From Tibeticola sediminis (lineage in GTDB: Bacteria > Pseudomonadota > Gammaproteobacteria > Burkholderiales > Burkholderiaceae_C): 64,000 nucleotides of DNA. Of this stretch, positions 60,290 through 64,000 are shown piece by piece. Every line of letters starts with the position of its first letter. Positions within the stretch are counted from its first letter, which is position 1. The DNA lies in the NCBI RefSeq assembly GCF_003843835.1, contig NZ_RKQL01000003.1, positions 271,190 to 335,189 of the forward strand, given 5' to 3'. Below the pieces are notes generated by a model. That model worked only from the letters and a program-made list of their open reading frames with translations. It had not been told where the DNA came from and made no database searches. The translations under genes were made by a program, and so were the position numbers.

Positions 60290-60811
60290 TCAGGCGAACA
60301 GGTCTTCGACCGACTTGCCGCGCTTGGCCGCCACCTTGGACGGGGTGCTGCAGTGGCGGAGCGCGTCGAGCGTGGCGCGAACCATGTTGTAAGGGTTGGA
60401 AGAGCCGTGGCTCTTGGCCACGATGTCGGTAATCCCCATCACTTCGAAGACGGCGCGCATCGGGCCGCCCGCGATGATGCCCGTACCCTTGGGGGCCGGC
60501 ACCATCATGACTTTGGCAGCGCCGTGCTGGCCAAACACCGTGTGATGGATCGTCCCGTTGCGAAGCTCGATCTTCTTGAGGTTGCGGCGCGCCTCTTCCA
60601 TCGCTTTCTGCACGGCGACAGGCACTTCCTTCGACTTGCCTTTGCCCATGCCGACGCCGCCATCGCCATCACCCACGACGGTCAAGGCCGCGAAGCCGAG
60701 AATACGGCCGCCCTTGACGACTTTGGTGACGCGGTTGACCGCGATCATCTTCTCGCGCAACCCATCCTCGGGACCGTCGCCTTGGGTTCTCGCCTGAAAT
60801 TTAGTAGCCAT
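60290..60811 (-). CDS. rpsE: 30S ribosomal protein S5 (173 aa)
   Basis: Contains the S5 double-stranded RNA-binding part ([20 protein letters not shown]) and the [21 protein letters not shown]-terminal part. Important for decoding accuracy. Confidence 0.98.
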   Translation of the reverse strand: MATKFQARTQGDGPEDGLREKMIAVNRVTKVVKGGRILGFAALTVVGDGDGGVGMGKGKSKEVPVAVQKAMEEARRNLKKIELRNGTIHHTVFGQHGAAKVMMVPAPKGTGIIAGGPMRAVFEVMGITDIVAKSHGSSNPYNMVRATLDALRHCSTPSKVAAKRGKSVEDLFA

Positions 60812-60827
60812 TGCTGTATCCCATCCG

Positions 60828-61193
60828 TTAGAACTGCAGACCGGCTTCGCGAGCCGCTTCAGCCAAAGCCTTCACGCGACCGTGATAGGCAAAGCCGCTG
60901 CGGTCGAAGGCAACCTTTTCGATCCCGGCGGCCTTGGCCTTCTCGGCGATGCGCTTGCCAATCAAGGCGGCTGCGTTGGTGGTTGCACCCTTGCCGCCGG
61001 CTCCGATTTCGGCGCGAACTTCCGGCTCGACGGTGGATGCCGAAGCCAGGACACGCTTGCCGTCGCCGGAGATGACGCTGGCGTACATGTGCAGATTGGT
61101 CCGATTGACGGTCAGTCGAGCCACACCCTGCTCCGCAATGCGGATGCGGGTCTGACGCGCACGGCGAAGACGTTGCTCTTTTTTGGTCAACAT
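60828..61193 (-). CDS. rplR: 50S ribosomal protein L18 (121 aa)
   Basis: 5S rRNA-binding protein; [11 protein letters not shown] end and [15 protein letters not shown] are conserved. spc-operon order. Confidence 0.98.
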   Translation of the reverse strand: MLTKKEQRLRRARQTRIRIAEQGVARLTVNRTNLHMYASVISGDGKRVLASASTVEPEVRAEIGAGGKGATTNAAALIGKRIAEKAKAAGIEKVAFDRSGFAYHGRVKALAEAAREAGLQF

Positions 61194-61204
61194 GGTGCCG
61201 CTCC

Positions 61205-61738
61205 TTATTTCTTCTTCGTCTCTTTGATGACGATCTTCTCATCCGCGTAACGGATGCCCTTGCCCTTGTAGGGCTCGGGGGGACGGATCGCGCGAATCTC
61301 GGCGGCAATTTGGCCGACGCGTTGACGGTCCGCGCCCTTGATCACGATCTCGGTCGGAGCCGGCGTCGCCACCGTGATGCCCTCGGGCATCAGCTTGTCG
61401 ACCGGGTGCGAGAAGCCCACGGACAGGTTGAGCTTGTTGCCTTGCGCCTGCGCCTTGTAGCCCACGCCCACGAGGCTGAGCTTTTTCTCGAAGCCTTTGC
61501 TGACGCCGACGACCATGTTGTTGACGAGCTGACGCATCGTGCCGCTCATCGCATCGGCTTCGCGCGAAGCATTCGCCGGCGCGAAGGTGATCTTTCCGGC
61601 CTCGAGCTGGATACGAACCAGCGGATGGCAGGCCAGGCTCAGGGTGCCGCCAGCGCCCTTGACGCTGACGACCTCCGGGTTCACGGTCACGTCCACACCT
61701 GCGGGAACGGTGACCGGCATTTTTGCTACACGGGACAT
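61205..61738 (-). CDS. rplF: 50S ribosomal protein L6 (177 aa)
   Basis: Two-repeat L6 with the signature [20 protein letters not shown] at the C-terminus. Near the GTPase-associated centre. Confidence 0.98.
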   Translation of the reverse strand: MSRVAKMPVTVPAGVDVTVNPEVVSVKGAGGTLSLACHPLVRIQLEAGKITFAPANASREADAMSGTMRQLVNNMVVGVSKGFEKKLSLVGVGYKAQAQGNKLNLSVGFSHPVDKLMPEGITVATPAPTEIVIKGADRQRVGQIAAEIRAIRPPEPYKGKGIRYADEKIVIKETKKK

Positions 61739-61763
61739 TTCTATTCCTTCCGGGAGTCCGCGA

Positions 61764-62159
61764 TCAGGCGACGTAACAAAGAACTTCGCCGCCGACGCCG
61801 GTGGCGCGCGCTTTGCGATCGGTCATGACGCCTTTGGGGGTCGTGACGATGGCAACACCCAGACCGTTCATCACGGAGGGGATCTCGTCGCGGCCTTTGT
61901 AAACGCGCAGCCCAGGACGGCTGACGCGCTCGATGCGCTCGATGACGGGCTTGCCGTCGTAGTACTTGAGGGCGATTTCGAGCTCGGCTTTGCCGCCTTC
62001 GCTCTTGACCTTGTAGTCCTCGATATAGCCTTCGTCCTTGAGAACCTTGGCAATCGCCACTTTCACTTTGGAAGAAGGAATCTGGACCGTCGCCTTCGAC
62101 ACCATCTGCGCATTGCGGATGCGGGTCAACAGGTCGGCAATGGGATCACTCATGCTCAT
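61764..62159 (-). CDS. rpsH: 30S ribosomal protein S8 (131 aa)
   Basis: Binds the 16S central domain and, in E. coli, represses the spc operon. [20 protein letters not shown] start; an ATG two codons in is the alternative. Confidence 0.98.
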   Translation of the reverse strand: MSMSDPIADLLTRIRNAQMVSKATVQIPSSKVKVAIAKVLKDEGYIEDYKVKSEGGKAELEIALKYYDGKPVIERIERVSRPGLRVYKGRDEIPSVMNGLGVAIVTTPKGVMTDRKARATGVGGEVLCYVA

Positions 62160-62176
62160 GTCAAATCTCCTGCCGT

Positions 62177-62482
62177 TTACCAGCTAGCCTTGATGACGCC
62201 CGGGATGTCGCCCGCGAACGCGAGCTCACGGATCTTGGTGCGGGCAAGACCAAACTGGCGGAAGGTGCCGCGCGGCCGGCCGGTGATGGCGCAACGATTG
62301 CGCTGACGCGTCGGGTTGGCGTTGCGCGGGAGCTTCTGCAGCTCGAGACGTGCGGCGGCACGCTCTTCTTCGCTGCGCTTGGCGTCGCCGGCAATGGCTT
62401 TGAGTTCCGCGTACTTTTTGGCGTACTTGGCGACCAGTTTTTCTCGTTTGAGCTCGCGCTCAATCAGTGCTTTCTTTGCCAC
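62177..62482 (-). CDS. rpsN: 30S ribosomal protein S14, long form (101 aa)
   Basis: Zinc-independent 101-residue form with [19 protein letters not shown] in place of a CXXC pair. spc-operon order. Confidence 0.98.
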   Translation of the reverse strand: MAKKALIERELKREKLVAKYAKKYAELKAIAGDAKRSEEERAAARLELQKLPRNANPTRQRNRCAITGRPRGTFRQFGLARTKIRELAFAGDIPGVIKASW

Positions 62483-62490
62483 GGGTCACC

Positions 62491-63030
62491 TCAGTTCTTG
62501 AACGGGAAACGGAAGCCAGACAACAGCGCCTTGCACTCGTCGTCGCTTTTCGCGGTAGTCGTGATGCTGATGTTCAGCCCGCGCAGCGCGTCGACCTTGT
62601 CGTATTCGATCTCGGGGAAGATGATCTGCTCTTTGACCCCGATGTTGTAGTTGCCCCGACCGTCGAAAGCACGGCCGGAAATACCACGGAAGTCACGCAC
62701 ACGCGGCAGCGCAATCGTGACGAAGCGGTCGAGGAATTCATACATGCGCACGCCACGCAGGGTCACCATACAGCCGATCGGCTGACCTTCGCGGATCTTG
62801 AAGCCGGCGATGGCCTTGCGCGCCTTGGTCACGACGGGCTTTTGACCGGCGATCTTTGCCAGATCGTTGACCGCGTTGTCCATGACCTTCTTGTCGGCAA
62901 CCGCTTCACCCACACCCATGTTGAGCGTGATCTTGGTGATGCGAGGCACTTCCATCGGGGACTTGTAGCCAAACTTAGCCATCAGTTCCGGAGCGATTTT
63001 TTCGCGATAGAGCTTTTGCAGTCGTGCCAT
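62491..63030 (-). CDS. rplE: 50S ribosomal protein L5 (179 aa)
   Basis: 5S rRNA-binding protein; [20 protein letters not shown] start (63030) and [20 protein letters not shown]. Overlaps the rplX stop region by the usual few bases if the earlier ATG at 63036 is used. Confidence 0.98.
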   Translation of the reverse strand: MARLQKLYREKIAPELMAKFGYKSPMEVPRITKITLNMGVGEAVADKKVMDNAVNDLAKIAGQKPVVTKARKAIAGFKIREGQPIGCMVTLRGVRMYEFLDRFVTIALPRVRDFRGISGRAFDGRGNYNIGVKEQIIFPEIEYDKVDALRGLNISITTTAKSDDECKALLSGFRFPFKN

Positions 63031-63032
63031 GA

Positions 63033-63353
63033 TCATGCCGCCTTGATTTCTTCGCCCGTGGACTTGAAGACACGCACACGCGAGCCGTCGGGCAGAGTCT
63101 TGATACCGACACGGTCAGCCTTGCCCGTGGCAGCGTTGTAGATCGCCACATTGGACTGGTGGATCGGCATGGCTTTTTCGACGATGCCGCCAACCGTGCC
63201 CTTGAGCGGGTTCGGCTTGACGTGCTTCTTGACGAGGTTCACACCCTCGATCAGCAGATGCGAGTCGTCGACGCGGGACGTCACGGTTCCACGCTTGCCC
63301 TTGTCGCGCCCGGCGATGACGATCACCTGGTCGCCCTTACGAATCTTGTTCAT
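63033..63353 (-). CDS. rplX: 50S ribosomal protein L24 (106 aa)
   Basis: KOW-domain assembly initiator protein; [20 protein letters not shown] start. Follows rplN. Confidence 0.98.
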   Translation of the reverse strand: MNKIRKGDQVIVIAGRDKGKRGTVTSRVDDSHLLIEGVNLVKKHVKPNPLKGTVGGIVEKAMPIHQSNVAIYNAATGKADRVGIKTLPDGSRVRVFKSTGEEIKAA

Positions 63354-63362
63354 GGTGCGCCC

Positions 63363-63731
63363 TTACAGAACTTCGGGAGCCAGGGAGACGATCTTCATGA
63401 ACTTCTCGGTCCGCAGTTCACGCGTGACCGGGCCGAAGATGCGGGTTCCGATAGGCTCGAGTTTGGCATTGAGCAACACAGCTGCGTTGCCGTCGAATTT
63501 CACCAGGGAGCCGTCGTTGCGACGGATGCCCTTGGCGGTGCGCACCACGACGGCGTTGTAGATCTCGCCTTTTTTGACGCGCCCACGCGGAGCCGCCTCT
63601 TTGATGCTCACCTTGATGATGTCGCCAACACTGGCGTAGCGCCGCTTCGAACCGCCCAGCACCTTGATGCAAAGGACGGACTTGGCGCCCGTGTTGTCGG
63701 CCACGTCTAACCGGGTTTCAGTCTGGATCAT
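63363..63731 (-). CDS. rplN: 50S ribosomal protein L14 (122 aa)
   Basis: [20 protein letters not shown] start, full length. First gene of the visible operon; no rpsQ is found directly upstream, and a promoter lies at 63868-63896. Confidence 0.98.
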   Translation of the reverse strand: MIQTETRLDVADNTGAKSVLCIKVLGGSKRRYASVGDIIKVSIKEAAPRGRVKKGEIYNAVVVRTAKGIRRNDGSLVKFDGNAAVLLNAKLEPIGTRIFGPVTRELRTEKFMKIVSLAPEVL

Positions 63732-63867
63732 GTTGATATTCCCAACTTGTACCTGTTGCGCCCCTGGGGACGCGCCAGATCAGTCTTGGGCCCGTCGTCC
63801 ACACCCCGAACCACTCGAGGTGTTTGTGCTGGGCAGATGTTTGTTCGCCAATAAAGCGAAGCCACAT

Positions 63868-63896
63868 ATTATGGCACCAAAAAAGAAGTGGGTCAA
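63868..63896 (-). promoter_or_regulatory. Sigma-70 promoter of rplN operon
   Basis: Minus strand: TTGACC (63896-63891), 17-bp spacer, CATAAT (63873-63868), each one base from consensus. Transcription would start ~125 bp before rplN, leaving a leader of that length. Confidence 0.82.
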
Positions 63897-64000
63897 ACAT
63901 TTGTTTGAGTCCAGTACCTTTGGCGCTCGGGTTGATGTTGCAGGAGGAAGGGTAGCGGGGAACGCTGGCCGAGGGTGTGGTGCGGCGCTCGGCGTTGTAG
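63897..64000. other. Unassigned DNA upstream of rplN promoter
   Basis: No gene recognised. A purine-rich GCAGGAGGAAGG stretch is present. It could be the end of a gene outside the window. Confidence 0.3.

Overview
This window is GC-rich chromosomal DNA from a betaproteobacterium of the order Burkholderiales, and it most resembles Comamonadaceae. The evidence is the ribosomal gene order (rplN to rplQ with rpmJ-infA-secY), the corC-lnt-glyQ-glyS block followed by a GmhB-like protein, PlsC and a YgjP-like peptidase, a 1949-residue double UvrA, and a LiuR-type leucine-degradation set. Genus and species cannot be fixed from the window. Assignments rest on reading the sequence; no database search was run.

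Layout. 1-2.2 kb: 3' part of prfC and a HAD phosphatase. 2.3-8.8 kb: CBS/DUF294 protein, membrane-bound PAS-exonuclease, sodium:solute symporter and its DUF4212 partner. 9.1-15 kb: double uvrA. 15.2-16.6 kb: three small housekeeping genes. 16.6-19 kb: a decayed accessory patch with a truncated HTH regulator, two GIY-YIG-type genes and an HsdR/HsdS deletion fusion. 19-25.2 kb: LysE exporter and the leucine-degradation genes mvaB, mccA, liuC and mccB. 25.3-29.3 kb: an AraC regulator and ychJ, separated by a degraded integron (truncated intI, attI side, two cassettes, two attC sites) bracketed by 125-bp copies of the ychJ 3' end. 29.4-32.9 kb: glutathione transferase and mgtA. 33-40.4 kb: acyl-CoA dehydrogenase, SDR, thiolase, aceK, carbonic anhydrase, isovaleryl-CoA dehydrogenase and liuR. 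40.5-51.5 kb: MBL hydrolase, DUF3147, YgjP-like peptidase, plsC, a GmhB-like pseudoenzyme, glyS, glyQ, lnt, corC and GNAT. 51.5-54.7 kb: Lrp regulator, lipase-chaperone remnant, hppD and a FFLEELY-type protein. 54.7-63.9 kb: initiator tRNA, then the ribosomal/RNA polymerase operon from rplQ back to rplN, with a good sigma-70 promoter upstream of rplN.

How the genes work together. Isovaleryl-CoA dehydrogenase, MccA/MccB, the LiuC-type hydratase and HMG-CoA lyase make a complete route from isovaleryl-CoA to acetyl-CoA plus acetoacetate, split into two clusters about 14 kb apart. A perfect 22-bp palindrome next to liuR is the likely LiuR operator. The symporter/DUF4212/exonuclease/CBS-DUF294 genes look like a functional block for substrate uptake and its regulation.

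Most unusual points: (1) the integron with a decapitated integrase and a cassette carrying a HEPN-like reading frame that appears frameshifted from its partner; (2) a dispersed element of about 60 bp seen in at least seven places, five of them inside coding regions and read through in frame, including the linker of the double UvrA; (3) inverted-repeat elements bounded by GGCAACGCTGAA; (4) a type I restriction locus collapsed into one HsdR-HsdS fusion frame.
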